Source: Sulfuritalea sp.
GTDB taxonomy: Bacteria > Pseudomonadota > Gammaproteobacteria > Burkholderiales > Rhodocyclaceae
Direction of reading: 5' to 3'
Assembly: GCA_022842325.1 (NCBI GenBank)
Contig: JALHPU010000014.1
Span: 1-64,000, forward strand
DNA: 64,000 nt
In this document: positions 8,956 through 19,881 of the stretch, in pieces
Layout: each line of letters begins with the position of its first letter
Position numbering within the stretch: position 1 is the stretch's first letter
Position numbers and translations under genes: made by a program
The notes under the pieces: model-generated
Database searches by the model: none
The model's input: the letters and a program-made list of their open reading frames with translations, nothing else
What the model was told of the DNA's origin: nothing

Positions 8956-10881
8956 TCAGCGGGGCAGGGTTCCCTCGGCACCAAGCGCCACCGATCCCTG
9001 CCGCCGCCGCAGGGCCATCAGGGCGACGACCGCGATCACGCTGGCCCCACCCTGCAGCGCCAGTGATGGAGTCATGAGTCCGACCCCGGCGACGAGGAAC
9101 AGCAAGCGACCCGCGGTTCCAATCGGGTGTTTCCAAAATCCTTCTGCGGCCAGGCACAGACAGCCCACTGCAGCCGTGACGGCGATGCAGGCGAAGACAA
9201 CATGCCAAGCGTTTCCGGACAGAAGAATGCCGTTGTTGTAAACGAAGGCGAAGGGGACGACGAAGGCGGTGATGGAAATTCTCACCGCAGCCAGGCCGAT
9301 CGCTAGCGGGTTGGCCAGCGCGATCGGCGCCGCCGCGAATGCGGCGACCGCAATCGGTGGCGTCATGGCGGAGAGGCTCGCGTAATAGACCAGGAAGAGG
9401 TGGGCGGCCATCAGGGAGACGCCCAGCTGGGTGAGGGCGGGAGCAATCAGCACCGCCGCCAGGATATACACGCTTGGGGTGGGCATGCCCATGCCCAGTA
9501 GCAGCGTGATGGCGGCGGCGACCACCAGCGAGAGGAAAACATCGGCGCCAGCTAGGATGAAGATGAGTTCGGTCACCTTGGCGCCGAGCCCGGTCATCGA
9601 CAGCCCCCCCACCACCAACCCGGCCGCGGCGCAGGCGGCGACCACCGGCACCACGCGCAGGGTCGATTCGGCAAGAATTTCATAGAGTGACTTGAGACCC
9701 AGGCGCGTTTCACGCTTCAGCATCGCCACGGCGATTACCGCCAAGGTGCCGAAAACGGCGACGAAGTTGGGCGAGTAGCCGATCAGCAGCGCGATGACCA
9801 GCGCCAGCAGCGGCACCAGAAACATGCCGCCACGGCGCATGGTATCGAGAAACCCGGGCACGTCCTGGAGCCCAGTAATCCCCAGCTTGATCGAGCGCAG
9901 ATGCACTTGCAGGTACACGCAGAAGTAGTAGAGGAAGGCGGGAACGATTGCCGCCACCGCAATCTCGGCGTAACGGATGCCGGTGAACTCGGCCATAATG
10001 AAAGCCGCCGAGCCCATCACCGGCGGCAGGATGCTACCACCGGTGGACGCCGCCACTTCGATGCCGCCGGCGAGCGCCGGCGAGTAGCCGAGCTTTTTCA
10101 TCATCGGGATGGTGACCGAACCGGTGGTCACCACGTCCGCCGTTGGACTACCGGAAATAGTGCCGTAGAGCCCTGAGGACACCACCGCGATCTTGGCCGG
10201 TCCGCCCGGGCTCTTGCCGCTCACCGCCGCAGCGGCATCGAAGAAGAAATCGCCGCCGCCGGTGCGCGAGAGAAAGGTTCCGAAGAGGCCAAACAGGAAG
10301 ACGTAGGTCAGCGCCACCCGGATCGGCGCGCCGAAGATGCCGTCGGTGGTGAACGCCAGGACATCGAGGAAGTGCCGGTAGTCGATCACCCCATGGCCGA
10401 GGACCCCGGGCAGGGCGTCGCCCCACAGGTTGTAGGCGAGGAACAGCAGCACGACCGAGGTGAGTCCTGCCCCGACCGTGCGCCGGGTGGCCTCGAGGAC
10501 GGCGAGCATCAGTCCGCTGCCGCAGACGACGTCCCAGACGCTCAGTTCGTCGAGCAGGGTGATGCGGGTGATGATGCGTTCGTTGTGATACCAGAAGTAG
10601 GCGGCAATGCCGATGCTCGCCACCGCCAGCATCAGGTCCCAGGGTGGCACACGTGTGCGGCTGGAACTCACGGTGACGCCCGTGGTCAGGAACACCAGTG
10701 CCAGCATCAGGCCGAGGAAGACGATGGTCATGGCGTAGATCTGTACGATCTGCACCGTCGTCACCCACACGATGCCAAGCGCGATCAGCGCCGAGAAGGG
10801 CTTTAGCAGCCGGCCGACCAGCCCATCGGGAGCCCGCCGCGCACCGGTCGAGAGAAGTTTTCCGACGAATGTGAGGCTCAT
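8956..10881 (-). CDS. TRAP transporter fused permease (TAXI type)
   Basis: A 641-residue integral membrane protein fusing the small (DctQ-like, 4-helix) and large (DctM-like, 12-helix) TRAP permease subunits, as usual in TAXI-type TRAP systems. Hydrophobic segments run the whole length. The DctM core shows GGDFFFDAAAAVSGKSPGGP, SGLYGTISGSPTADVVTTG and GSILPPVMGSAAFIMAE, then GMGMPTPSVYILAAVL later on. It is driven by a Na+ or H+ gradient and works with a periplasmic TAXI receptor, encoded immediately upstream with only 5 bases between the genes. The substrate is not evident; TAXI systems often carry C4-dicarboxylates, glutamate or aromatic acids. Confidence 0.92.
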   Translation of the reverse strand: MSLTFVGKLLSTGARRAPDGLVGRLLKPFSALIALGIVWVTTVQIVQIYAMTIVFLGLMLALVFLTTGVTVSSSRTRVPPWDLMLAVASIGIAAYFWYHNERIITRITLLDELSVWDVVCGSGLMLAVLEATRRTVGAGLTSVVLLFLAYNLWGDALPGVLGHGVIDYRHFLDVLAFTTDGIFGAPIRVALTYVFLFGLFGTFLSRTGGGDFFFDAAAAVSGKSPGGPAKIAVVSSGLYGTISGSPTADVVTTGSVTIPMMKKLGYSPALAGGIEVAASTGGSILPPVMGSAAFIMAEFTGIRYAEIAVAAIVPAFLYYFCVYLQVHLRSIKLGITGLQDVPGFLDTMRRGGMFLVPLLALVIALLIGYSPNFVAVFGTLAVIAVAMLKRETRLGLKSLYEILAESTLRVVPVVAACAAAGLVVGGLSMTGLGAKVTELIFILAGADVFLSLVVAAAITLLLGMGMPTPSVYILAAVLIAPALTQLGVSLMAAHLFLVYYASLSAMTPPIAVAAFAAAPIALANPLAIGLAAVRISITAFVVPFAFVYNNGILLSGNAWHVVFACIAVTAAVGCLCLAAEGFWKHPIGTAGRLLFLVAGVGLMTPSLALQGGASVIAVVALMALRRRQGSVALGAEGTLPR

Positions 10882-10886
10882 GTCGG

Positions 10887-11873
10887 CTACCTCAGCAAAC
10901 CGGCTTCCCGGTAATACTTTTCCGCACCCTTGTGGTAGGGAATGACATGCTGGCTCGCCAGAAACTCGGGGGTGATAGACTTCATGGTGCCGTGCGCGCC
11001 CTGGAGCTTGTCGATGTTCTTGTGCAGTGCGCTGGCCAGATCGTAGGCCGTCTTCCCCTCCATTTTGCTATTCACGACCAGGGCCGCACCCAGTGCCACC
11101 GTCAGCACATCCTCGGGCTGCCACGTATAGCTGCCGCCCTTGACCACAAAAGGTGCAACACTCAGTTCCTGCGACACTTTCTTGACGACCCCTTCCGAAA
11201 CCGGCAGGAGGACGAGTTCGACGGCGTCGCCGGCTTGGACGATGAAACTGGTGCGGACGAAAACGCCGTTGGTGAACATGTCGATGCGCTTGTCCTTCAT
11301 CAGGTCGCCCTGCTCGTCGGAGGCGGCGTAGATCACGTCGCCGCCCCACTTCTTGAAGTCCTCCAGGTCGACGCCGATGGCGTTGAACATCTTCACCGCC
11401 ACGTGCTCGGTGATGTTGCCCCGCTTGTTGAAGGCGATCCGCAGGGGCGGCTTCTTGAGCGCGATATCGTCGAAGTTGCGGATACCGTGTTTTTGGGCGA
11501 AAGCCTTGGTGATGACCATCTGCATCGGCGCCCAGTTGTAGAGCAGGGCAATCGCCCGCAGACTGGTGACCGGCTTGGCGAAGGGTTTGCCGCCCTCGGT
11601 GGCGATGCGCAGTTCGGCGTCGTGGGCAATGCCCAGTTCGACCTTGCCCTGGTCCAGCAGCGCGATGTTGGCCAGCCCGCCGCCGGAGGTCTGGTAGGTA
11701 ACGTGCGAGCCGGGGTAGGACGTCTTCACCGCCCCGTCGATGCCGATGCCGAGCACTGTCCATAGGCCGCTGGGACTGGCCCCGGAGAGTGTCATCTTGT
11801 AAGTCTGGGCCGTGGCCCCGAGGCAAAACAGCGATAGCGTCAATCCAAGTACGGCAGTACGCAGAATACTCAT
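10887..11873 (-). CDS. TAXI-family TRAP solute-binding protein
   Basis: A 328-residue periplasmic receptor. A typical signal peptide (MSILRTAVLGLTLSLFCLGATAQ) precedes the TAXI domain: LSGASPSGLWTVLGIGI, SHVTYQTSGGGLANIALLDQG, then ELGIAHDAEL and a central stretch MQMVITKAFAQKHGIRNFDD. The C-terminal part has LASQHVIPYHKGAEKYYREA, typical of TAXI receptors. It is the first gene of a two-gene operon with the fused TRAP permease. A GGAG-rich run sits just upstream of the ATG. The operon ends near a transposase remnant. Confidence 0.92.
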   Translation of the reverse strand: MSILRTAVLGLTLSLFCLGATAQTYKMTLSGASPSGLWTVLGIGIDGAVKTSYPGSHVTYQTSGGGLANIALLDQGKVELGIAHDAELRIATEGGKPFAKPVTSLRAIALLYNWAPMQMVITKAFAQKHGIRNFDDIALKKPPLRIAFNKRGNITEHVAVKMFNAIGVDLEDFKKWGGDVIYAASDEQGDLMKDKRIDMFTNGVFVRTSFIVQAGDAVELVLLPVSEGVVKKVSQELSVAPFVVKGGSYTWQPEDVLTVALGAALVVNSKMEGKTAYDLASALHKNIDKLQGAHGTMKSITPEFLASQHVIPYHKGAEKYYREAGLLR

Positions 11874-12540
11874 CGTCTCCTCCTTCTGGCAGTGATCAAG
11901 CGCACGAGTGTGCGCAGGCCGTCAGTCCAGCTAATGGAATGTGTAATTGTTTTGGGGACCATCAACAGACACTGACCAACCTGAGGATACTATCGCTTCT
12001 CTTAAGGAAGCTAGCCAGCGTCGCCTCGTGCCGGAAGAAATCCGTCCATATACCGGACGTCTCGTTGAAGCTGTAGAAAAACCCCTTTTTGCACGTCGCA
12101 GAGCCCCTCGAATGGCGCGGAATCTTCCACGCCATTCGTCATTTCACCGTCGAAGTAATCGGGTCGCCGTGCCACCAGCACCGACATTTGGCTCAAGCCG
12201 CCGACATGTTCTGCCGGACGGTTCTTCCTGTCCCTTTTTCCCTACTGCGCATACCCGTGCCATGAGCCCAGGTTTCAACGATGATCTAGTGGCGGTCGAT
12301 GTGCTTGTAGCGGGCGCCGACAATCAATCCCTCAATTTGCTTAACGCCTTACTACCCCGAGCCCCTTCCTTTGCCGCCTTTTTGGTGAATGATCCGGGCT
12401 GGCCGGCAACCTCTTCCGTTGCATGGGCTACGGTAAGATTGTGGAATCGGTGGAAGCAGCATCGCACACCGAGAACGTCGCGACACGAACGTGCCAGACC
12501 GCCGTAGCGGCCGTGGTCACTCCTTGCACATCGGACTGCC
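11874..12540. other. Long intergenic region, no gene recognised
   Basis: About 670 bases between the TAXI receptor start and the end of boxB. Several short frames exist (a plus-strand frame 11947-12507 and a minus-strand one 12011-12196 beginning MSQMSVLVARRPDYF), but none matches a family I know and none has a good ribosome-binding site. It may hold degenerate mobile-element sequence. The part next to 11873 should hold the TRAP operon promoter. Confidence 0.4.
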
Positions 12541-13965
<1,425 letters not shown>

Positions 13966-14025
13966 GGCATTCTCCTGATTGGGGTTGGGGTCGTTGCAAG
14001 CATGAAACGAGTGTTTCGGTCGCTG

Positions 14026-14098
14026 GTGATATCGAGCGAAGCGAGCCGTTTAGTAACCCCCCGCGAGGGGGGCGAAGGGGGGCGGGCCGAGCTTGCCA
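14026..14098 (+). repeat. Dispersed palindromic intergenic repeat, copy 1
   Basis: In the boxC-boxB gap, GGTGAT-A-TCGAGCGAAGCGAGCC is followed by a short AT-rich spacer and a C/G palindrome (CCCCCCGCGAGGGGGG) ending in a G-rich run. The same arrangement occurs in reverse orientation at 54373-54443. The strong C-run/G-run palindrome would form a hairpin in the box mRNA. It resembles REP/BIME-like intergenic repeats. Confidence 0.6.
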
Positions 14099-14171
14099 GC
14101 CCATGGCAGACAAAGGTGCAAGCGTTTCATGATTTGCGAGTGATTGTCGAAGCCATGGGCGTTGGTTTGCG

Positions 14172-15854
14172 TCAGACGCGTTCCCAGTTGAACTTGGCCT
14201 TGTTGCCGCTGCCGAAGACCTTCAGGGCGCCGGCTTCGCCGACGGCGTTGGGGCGGATGAAAATCCAGTTCTGCCAGGCCGAGAGACGGCCGAAGACGCG
14301 GGTTTCCATGGTCTCGCCGGGGCCGAAGCGCAGGTTGGCTTCCATCGCCGTCAGCGCGTCGGGCGACAGGCTGGCGCGCTCTTCGAGCACGATGCGGATT
14401 TCGTCTTCCCAGTCGAGGTCGTCCGGCGTCGCGGTGACCAGGCCCAGTTCCAGCGCGGCGGCTGCGCCCAGCGGCTTGCCGGTGGCGGCTTTGGCCGCCG
14501 CGATCGGGCCTTCCTCGCCATAGAAGCGCGCAGCGATGCGGTACTGCCCATTGACCATCGGGTAGCTGCCGAAATTCATCGCCGACAGCGTGATTCTGGC
14601 TTCGCCCTGTTCGTCCTTGGGCAGCGACAGCATGTAGCTGCGGTCTGCCGACAGCAGCAGTTCCGCCAGGGTGCCGGCGAAGCAGCTGTCGCGCTCGGCC
14701 AGCGCGATCAGGGTGCGCGAGGTGACGTCGAGGCGCGCCAGCGTCCGGCGCAGCATGCCGATGGTTTCGCGCACGAACCAGTGTTTCTGGTGCTGGGCCA
14801 GCGCCGCATCGGCGGCAAGCACATGCGCTGCGTCGCCACGGGTCTTCAACACCCAGGTGCCGATTTCGAGGTCGTTGGTGCGCAGCATCAGGATCGCGTC
14901 GTCGAGTTCGCGTGCCATCAGCAGCGGCCACCAGGATGCGCCGGCGGTGACGATGCCGTCGATGTCATTTGCCACCGCCGTCGCGGGAGCGGAAACCGTC
15001 AGCGTGGCGCGCCGCGCCTTGCGGTCGATCAGCACATCGACGGTTTCGTAGTGGTAGCCGGCCTCGTCGATGCTGCGCTTGAGCGTGGGCAGGGCGACGC
15101 CTTTGGCGTTGGCCGGGCGATCGCTCTGCGCGGCGAGTTCCGTGGCGCGCTGCTTTACCTTCTCGGCAAATACCTGCGGCTTGGCGAAATCGTCGATCAG
15201 GCGCCATTCCTTGGCACGCTGGGCGCGGATGCCTTCGGTCAGGGTGCAGAAGATGTCGGCGTGGTCGCGCCGCACGCGGCGCTTGTCGGTGACGCGGGTC
15301 AGGCCGCCGGTGCCGGGCAGCACGCCGAGCAAAGGAACCTCGGGCAGGCTGACGGCGGAGGAGCGGTCATCGACCAGGATGATCTCGTCGCAGGCCAGGG
15401 CCAACTCGTAGCCGCCGCCGGCGGTGGTGCCATTGCAGGCAGCGAGGAACTTGAGCCCCGAGTGGCGGCTGGAATCTTCGATGCCGTTGCGCGTCTCGTT
15501 GGTGAATTTGCAGAAATTGACCTTCCACGCATGGGTCGACAGGCCCAGCATGAAGATGTTGGCGCCGGAGCAGAAGATGCGGTCCTTGCCGCTGGTCACT
15601 ACCACGCTGCGCACTTCGGGATGCTCGAAGCGCACGCGCTGCAGCGCATCGTGCAGCTCGATATCGACGCCGAGGTCGTAGGAATTCAACTTCAGCTTGT
15701 AGCCGGGCTTGATGCCGCAATCCTCGTTGATATCGAGATGCAGCGTGGCGATTGGGTCGTCGTAGCTCAGGCGCCAGTGCTTGTAGCGCGTCGGATCGAC
15801 CTGGTAGTCGACGCGGTCGACGGCTTGGACTTCGGCTTTTATTGTTGCGTTCAC
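14172..15854 (-). CDS. boxC: Benzoyl-CoA-dihydrodiol lyase BoxC
   Basis: Crotonase-superfamily lyase that opens the 2,3-epoxide/dihydrodiol of benzoyl-CoA hydrolytically, yielding dehydroadipyl-CoA semialdehyde and formate. The 560-residue length is typical. It begins with the BoxC-specific DRVDYQVDPTRYKHWRLSYD. A crotonase core follows (VRSVVVTSGKDRIFCSGANIFML, then CNGTTAGGGYELALACDEI with the oxyanion-hole glycines and VPLLGVLPGTGGLTRVTDKR). The C-terminal half ends FGRLSAWQNWIFIRPNAVGE. It is the upstream gene of the boxCB pair. An IclR regulator precedes it by 81 bases on the same strand and may control it. Confidence 0.95.
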   Translation of the reverse strand: MNATIKAEVQAVDRVDYQVDPTRYKHWRLSYDDPIATLHLDINEDCGIKPGYKLKLNSYDLGVDIELHDALQRVRFEHPEVRSVVVTSGKDRIFCSGANIFMLGLSTHAWKVNFCKFTNETRNGIEDSSRHSGLKFLAACNGTTAGGGYELALACDEIILVDDRSSAVSLPEVPLLGVLPGTGGLTRVTDKRRVRRDHADIFCTLTEGIRAQRAKEWRLIDDFAKPQVFAEKVKQRATELAAQSDRPANAKGVALPTLKRSIDEAGYHYETVDVLIDRKARRATLTVSAPATAVANDIDGIVTAGASWWPLLMARELDDAILMLRTNDLEIGTWVLKTRGDAAHVLAADAALAQHQKHWFVRETIGMLRRTLARLDVTSRTLIALAERDSCFAGTLAELLLSADRSYMLSLPKDEQGEARITLSAMNFGSYPMVNGQYRIAARFYGEEGPIAAAKAATGKPLGAAAALELGLVTATPDDLDWEDEIRIVLEERASLSPDALTAMEANLRFGPGETMETRVFGRLSAWQNWIFIRPNAVGEAGALKVFGSGNKAKFNWERV

Positions 15855-15935
15855 GGTTTATCTCCTCTGGGGGGATATCTATTGGGGTGTTTCGGTTGGA
15901 GGCCAGCGCACCAATCACCTTGACGCGCGCCGCGA

Positions 15936-16727
15936 TCAAGGGTGCGCGGTATCCTCGATGGACGATTCCAGGGTTTCTATTTCCTCCCTGATCATTGAGG
16001 CGAGTTCGTTTTGCCGCTCCGCAGTCATTCGGCTCGATATTGCGCCGATACTGATTGCGAGCACGGGTTCTCCGGACCGGGAGCGAATCGGCAGGCCTAC
16101 CGAGGTCGCGCCCGGCGTGACTTGGGAATCATTCAGGGCAAAGCCACGGTCTTGGCATCGCTTGAGCAGCTTCATCAGAACAGGCACGGTCAGATTGTTG
16201 TACGCACCAAAGCGCAGGGCATTGGCAGAGACAATCTCCTGTTTAGTCTGCTCGGGTAAATTCATCAGAAGCGCCAAGCCGCCCGCACCCACGCCCAGCG
16301 GTCGGCGCGTTCCGATTTCCAAAGTCAGGGTCTTGATGGGATACGAACCTTCCACCCGGTCTATGCAAACCGAATCGGCGCCACTGCGAATCGTCAGAAA
16401 AACCGTGTCGCCGGATTTATCGGCAAGCCGCACGAGCGACGGGCGGCAGATGTCGCGCAAGTTGAAATTTGAAGATGCCGCCAGCCCGAGTTCGAAAATC
16501 AGGTGTCCAAGAAAGTAGCGGTGGGTCTCGGAGTTTTGCCGAACCATGCCTTCCGTTATCAGGCACTTCAGAATGCGATGGGCCGTTGGGCGCTCGAGCT
16601 TCGCTTGCCTGGAGATGTCCACCAGGCGCAAGCCCACACTGTTGCGGGCGGCAATGATGCGCAGGACGTGGGTCGCTCGCTCAATGCTCTGCGTGCCGGC
16701 GATGGATTTGCCTGTGATCGTGTCCAT
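15936..16727 (-). CDS. IclR-family transcriptional regulator
   Basis: A 263-residue IclR protein. An N-terminal winged HTH (IERATHVLRIIAARNSVGLRLVDISRQAKLERPTAHRILKCL, residues about 15-60) is followed by the effector domain with DKSGDTVFLTIRSGADSVCIDRVEG, GTRRPLGVGAGGLALL and the C-terminal VTPGATSVGLPIRS. It precedes boxC on the same strand, so it may sit in the same transcript. IclR proteins commonly sense aromatic acids or CoA esters. The canonical box regulator is BoxR, an XRE/shikimate-kinase fusion, so this would be a different arrangement. It is divergent from idi across an AT-rich region. Confidence 0.88.
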   Translation of the reverse strand: MDTITGKSIAGTQSIERATHVLRIIAARNSVGLRLVDISRQAKLERPTAHRILKCLITEGMVRQNSETHRYFLGHLIFELGLAASSNFNLRDICRPSLVRLADKSGDTVFLTIRSGADSVCIDRVEGSYPIKTLTLEIGTRRPLGVGAGGLALLMNLPEQTKQEIVSANALRFGAYNNLTVPVLMKLLKRCQDRGFALNDSQVTPGATSVGLPIRSRSGEPVLAISIGAISSRMTAERQNELASMIREEIETLESSIEDTAHP

Positions 16728-16988
16728 AAATTTGGTCTCTTTCGTAGGCCGCTATTTGGAATTATATTTCTATAACTATCGCTGTCATCGTCACGATATA
16801 TTGCTATATTACTGATAACTACGCAGTATACGTCTATTAAATATAAATCATAACGTCCTTATTGTGGACTATTGTTGGTAGAGATTGTTGATACTTTGCT
16901 TGCCAAGCTGACGGCGCCGGTTCGAAACTGACGTCATGGAGCCATGCGGGAGAATATCCCCGCGACGATTTCTGTTTAGGCTGTGCTC
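16728..16988. promoter_or_regulatory. AT-rich divergent control region between IclR gene and idi
   Basis: About 260 bases with a markedly AT-rich core (16760-16860) in otherwise GC-rich DNA, between two divergent starts. This composition fits overlapping promoters and regulator binding. I could not define a single convincing -35/-10 pair or operator. Confidence 0.4.
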
Positions 16989-17579
16989 ATGGAAGACCGT
17001 GTAATCCTGGTGAACGAAAATGACATCGAAATGGGTGTCGAGTGCAAGCTGGTCGCGCACCGCAGCGGCAAGCTGCACCGCGCTATTTCAATTTTCGTCT
17101 TCGACGCGAACAACAGGCTGCTGCTGCAGAAACGCGCGTCCACCAAGTACCACTCCGGGGGGCTATGGAGCAATACATGCTGTAGCCACCCTCGACCCAA
17201 TGAGGACAATCTCGCGGCGGCAAGCCGGCGCCTGCGGGAGGAAATGGGCATCGAATGCGATCTCGCGAAGATATTCAGTTTTGTCTACCTGACCACATTC
17301 CCGAACGGTCTGATTGAACACGAATATGATCATGTCTTTTTCGGCAGCCACGCCGGCGATCCGGTGCCGAACCCGGGAGAGGCGGAGGATTGGAAATGGA
17401 TGGAGATTACCGAACTGAGCGTCGACGTGAAGACGAATCCGGGGGCCTACAGTTCCTGGCTGGCAATCTGCCTGGATCAGGTTGTTGCTTGCAGGGAGAG
17501 TCGGACCGCTGCGGCGATCACGAGCGAGCGCGGGTCCGCGCTGATGAGTTTGACCATGATGCCAGCCGATCCCGCCTGA
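16989..17579 (+). CDS. idi: Isopentenyl-diphosphate delta-isomerase, type I
   Basis: Nudix-fold enzyme interconverting IPP and DMAPP in isoprenoid synthesis. In the 196-residue product, the active-site Cys lies in SNTCCSHP (about residue 65). The catalytic Glu pair is in GLIEHEYDHVF (about 110 and 112), and a Nudix-like helix reads RRLREEMGIE. The N-terminus EDRVILVNENDIEMG matches Idi proteins. A GTG two codons upstream is possible, but the ATG at 16989 begins the conserved sequence. It stands alone on the plus strand between two minus-strand catabolic clusters. Type I idi is optional in MEP-pathway bacteria, so this may be an acquired or accessory gene. Confidence 0.9.
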   Translation: MEDRVILVNENDIEMGVECKLVAHRSGKLHRAISIFVFDANNRLLLQKRASTKYHSGGLWSNTCCSHPRPNEDNLAAASRRLREEMGIECDLAKIFSFVYLTTFPNGLIEHEYDHVFFGSHAGDPVPNPGEAEDWKWMEITELSVDVKTNPGAYSSWLAICLDQVVACRESRTAAAITSERGSALMSLTMMPADPA

Positions 17580-17633
17580 ACGCGCGAATTTTTTCGGCTG
17601 TTCAATGCCCGTCGCGCCGTCAGTCAATCAAAG

Positions 17634-18638
17634 TCAACACGCTATGCGTAACACCACCTTGCCGACCGTGCTGCGGCCAAGCAGCGCATCCTGCGCCTCG
17701 GCGAAGCGCTCCAGCGGATAGATCTGCGCCGCAAGCGGCCGGATATACCCTTGTCCATACCATTCGAAAAGTTGTTTGAAAATGGCGCGCACCCGGGACT
17801 CGTAGCGGACGCGCTCATCCACCGGCGACCAACCGATGTAGGCGCCAAAATTGAAGCCGACCACTGCGATGTTCTTGACCAGCAGAATGTTTGGCTGAAT
17901 CTGCGGCATCGTCCCGCTCGCAAAGCCGATGGTGACCAGGCGCCCACCCGGTCGCAGGCTGCGCAGCGCCACCTCGGAGAATTCGCCACCGACCGGATCG
18001 AACACGACATCGATGCCCTGGCCATCGGTCAGACGCCGGATAGCCGTGCGCAGATCTTCGCCGCGGTAGTCGATCGTGGCGTCGGCGCCGTGACCATGCG
18101 CAATGGCACATTTCTCCGGCCCGCCGGCGGCGGCGATGACGCGCGCGCCGAGCGCCTTGCCGACTTCGACCGCGGCAAGGCCGGCGCCTCCTGCCGCCGC
18201 CAGCACCAATAAGGTCTGGCCCGCCTGGAGCCCGGCCCGCCAAACGAGTCCGCCGTACGCAGTGCAATACGAGACGCCAAGATGCAGGGCCGCATCCGAC
18301 GCGATCTCGTCCGGCAGCGGATACACCGTGGCTTCGGGACTGACCGCCTGCTCAGCGAAGCCGCCGGAGCCGATCAGCGCGAGCACGCGCTGTCCTGGCT
18401 CGCAGGCCGTGACGCCGGGAGCGATTTCGAGCACGCGACCGACAACTTCAGCGCCGGGAACGAAGGGCAAGGACGGCTTGACCTGGTACTTGCCGGCGAT
18501 CCACAGGCTGATCGAAAAACTCAGGCTCGCGTATTCGACGGCAATGCGCACGCCATGAAGCGGCAGCACGGGAGTTGGAAAATCCTCGACCCGCAGGTCG
18601 TGGTAGTCACAGAATTGATGACATACGAGTGCGCGCAT
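17634..18638 (-). CDS. NAD(P)H:quinone oxidoreductase-like MDR protein
   Basis: A 334-residue zinc-independent medium-chain dehydrogenase/reductase of the quinone-oxidoreductase/enoyl reductase group. It has the N-terminal GroES-like domain with FVPGAEVVGRVLEIAPGV, then GVSYCTAYGGL and a Rossmann motif LAAAGGAGLAAVEVGKALGARVIA. DVVFDPVGGEFSEVALRSLRPGGRLV and a C-terminal STVGKVVLR complete it. No structural-zinc cysteine lobe is seen. It is the last gene of a minus-strand set with an NMT1-like binding protein, UbiD decarboxylase and amidohydrolase. It may therefore reduce an enoyl or quinoid intermediate of that pathway; the substrate is not deducible. Confidence 0.85.
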   Translation of the reverse strand: MRALVCHQFCDYHDLRVEDFPTPVLPLHGVRIAVEYASLSFSISLWIAGKYQVKPSLPFVPGAEVVGRVLEIAPGVTACEPGQRVLALIGSGGFAEQAVSPEATVYPLPDEIASDAALHLGVSYCTAYGGLVWRAGLQAGQTLLVLAAAGGAGLAAVEVGKALGARVIAAAGGPEKCAIAHGHGADATIDYRGEDLRTAIRRLTDGQGIDVVFDPVGGEFSEVALRSLRPGGRLVTIGFASGTMPQIQPNILLVKNIAVVGFNFGAYIGWSPVDERVRYESRVRAIFKQLFEWYGQGYIRPLAAQIYPLERFAEAQDALLGRSTVGKVVLRIAC

Positions 18639-18741
18639 ACCAACGCGGCGACTGCCGCTCCCCTCCCTTCTTGCTCAACGAATACGGCACCGGTTCCGGC
18701 TCTTGGCCACCAATGAGTTTCCCTCGCCCGTGAAGTCAATG

Positions 18742-19827
18742 TTACTTCTTTTCGGTCGGCGGGCGATACGCTCCAAGCTCCTTGAGCACTTCTTCGGCAA
18801 TTGAGCTGTCGATGACCTGCTCGACGCTGACGTTGCCCTCGATCAAGCCCTCGCCCTTGAAGAACCGAAAATCATTTTTCAGACTCGCCTCATGCACTTT
18901 GCCGTCAGGATTGCAGCCGTGGGGCGTCGTCGCGCGGTACACCGCCGGATCCTTGATTGATGTCGATTCGGTCAAAATGGAAATGATTTCGTCCGCACCC
19001 GGACCGTCCAGCTTGCCGTCCCGAAGGGCATCGTTGTAGTCGCGGGCCGCCCGGATGTAGGCACGCATGAAGCGTTTCGCGCTGTCGGGGTTTTTCTGGA
19101 TGAAATCACCCGCGTACAGCACCACCGCCAACTGATGATAGGGGTAGACCTCGTCGTCCCCGAGTACTCGCACGGCCGCACCGCTGCGCACGGCCCTGGT
19201 AGCCGAGGGCTCGGTGGTCAGGCTGGCGTCGACGGCCCGATTCTGCAAAGCCAGCACATGCTGGGGGAACCCCATGTACAGGCGCTCAACATCGGAAAGT
19301 TTGAGGCCGGCCTGCTTCAGAATCTCGTTCAGCGTCGAGTTAGAGGCGCTACCGGGCGCGCTCGCCGCGATCTTCATGCCTTTCAGATCTTTCAGGCTCT
19401 TGTAGCGACCGCTGTCCACCAGATCCTTGCGCACCAGCAACGGCTGCAGTCCATAGCCGGGTGGCGTTGATCCCTTGTCCGCCACAATCTTGATTGAAAC
19501 GCCCCGGGCAACCGCATTATAGAGACCTGCCGAAGACGATCCGCCGCCAACCTCAATCTGCCCGGTGCCGAGTGGCGCAATCATTTTCGCTGCGGAATCG
19601 AAGGCGATGAAGCGAACCTCCAGCCCCTCCTGCCGAAAGTAGCCTTTCTTGTCGGCGATGAAGAACGTGACGTCGCTGCTGGCGTTCGTGATGCCTACCC
19701 GGACCGGCGTCGCCGCCGCCACAGTCCCGCTCCCCGTTCCGAGACACCACACCACGGCCCCGACCAGCAGCCGCCAACGGTGCACGCAGGCGCGCCGCCG
19801 GGATGAGGTTGAAAGAAAAGAGAACAT
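18742..19827 (-). CDS. NMT1/SsuA-like ABC substrate-binding protein
   Basis: A 361-residue periplasmic binding protein. An Arg-rich N-region and a hydrophobic core (WRLLVGAVVWCLGTGSGTVAAA) form a signal peptide. The mature part begins RVGITNASSDVTFFIADKKGYFRQEGLEV, the hallmark of NMT1/THI5/SsuA receptors for sulfonates, aromatic acids and similar anions. LKGMKIAASAPGSASNSTL and LTTEPSATRAV follow. No cognate permease or ATPase is adjacent, so it may serve a transporter elsewhere. It is co-oriented with the UbiD and amidohydrolase genes, which suggests uptake of the same aromatic substrate. Confidence 0.85.
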   Translation of the reverse strand: MFSFLSTSSRRRACVHRWRLLVGAVVWCLGTGSGTVAAATPVRVGITNASSDVTFFIADKKGYFRQEGLEVRFIAFDSAAKMIAPLGTGQIEVGGGSSSAGLYNAVARGVSIKIVADKGSTPPGYGLQPLLVRKDLVDSGRYKSLKDLKGMKIAASAPGSASNSTLNEILKQAGLKLSDVERLYMGFPQHVLALQNRAVDASLTTEPSATRAVRSGAAVRVLGDDEVYPYHQLAVVLYAGDFIQKNPDSAKRFMRAYIRAARDYNDALRDGKLDGPGADEIISILTESTSIKDPAVYRATTPHGCNPDGKVHEASLKNDFRFFKGEGLIEGNVSVEQVIDSSIAEEVLKELGAYRPPTEKK

Positions 19828-19881
19828 GTCGATGTCTCCTCCAGAATATGGAACGCAGCCGCGTCGGGGCGCGGTCGGGAT

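Noticed and set aside
8211-8984. 257-residue minus-strand frame
   Set aside because: Antisense to the transposase remnant, whose plus-strand similarity is clear.
11947-12507. 186-residue plus-strand frame in the gap before boxB
   Set aside because: No family resemblance, poor start context and Pro/Arg-rich composition.
14781-15923. 380-residue plus-strand frame
   Set aside because: Antisense to boxC.
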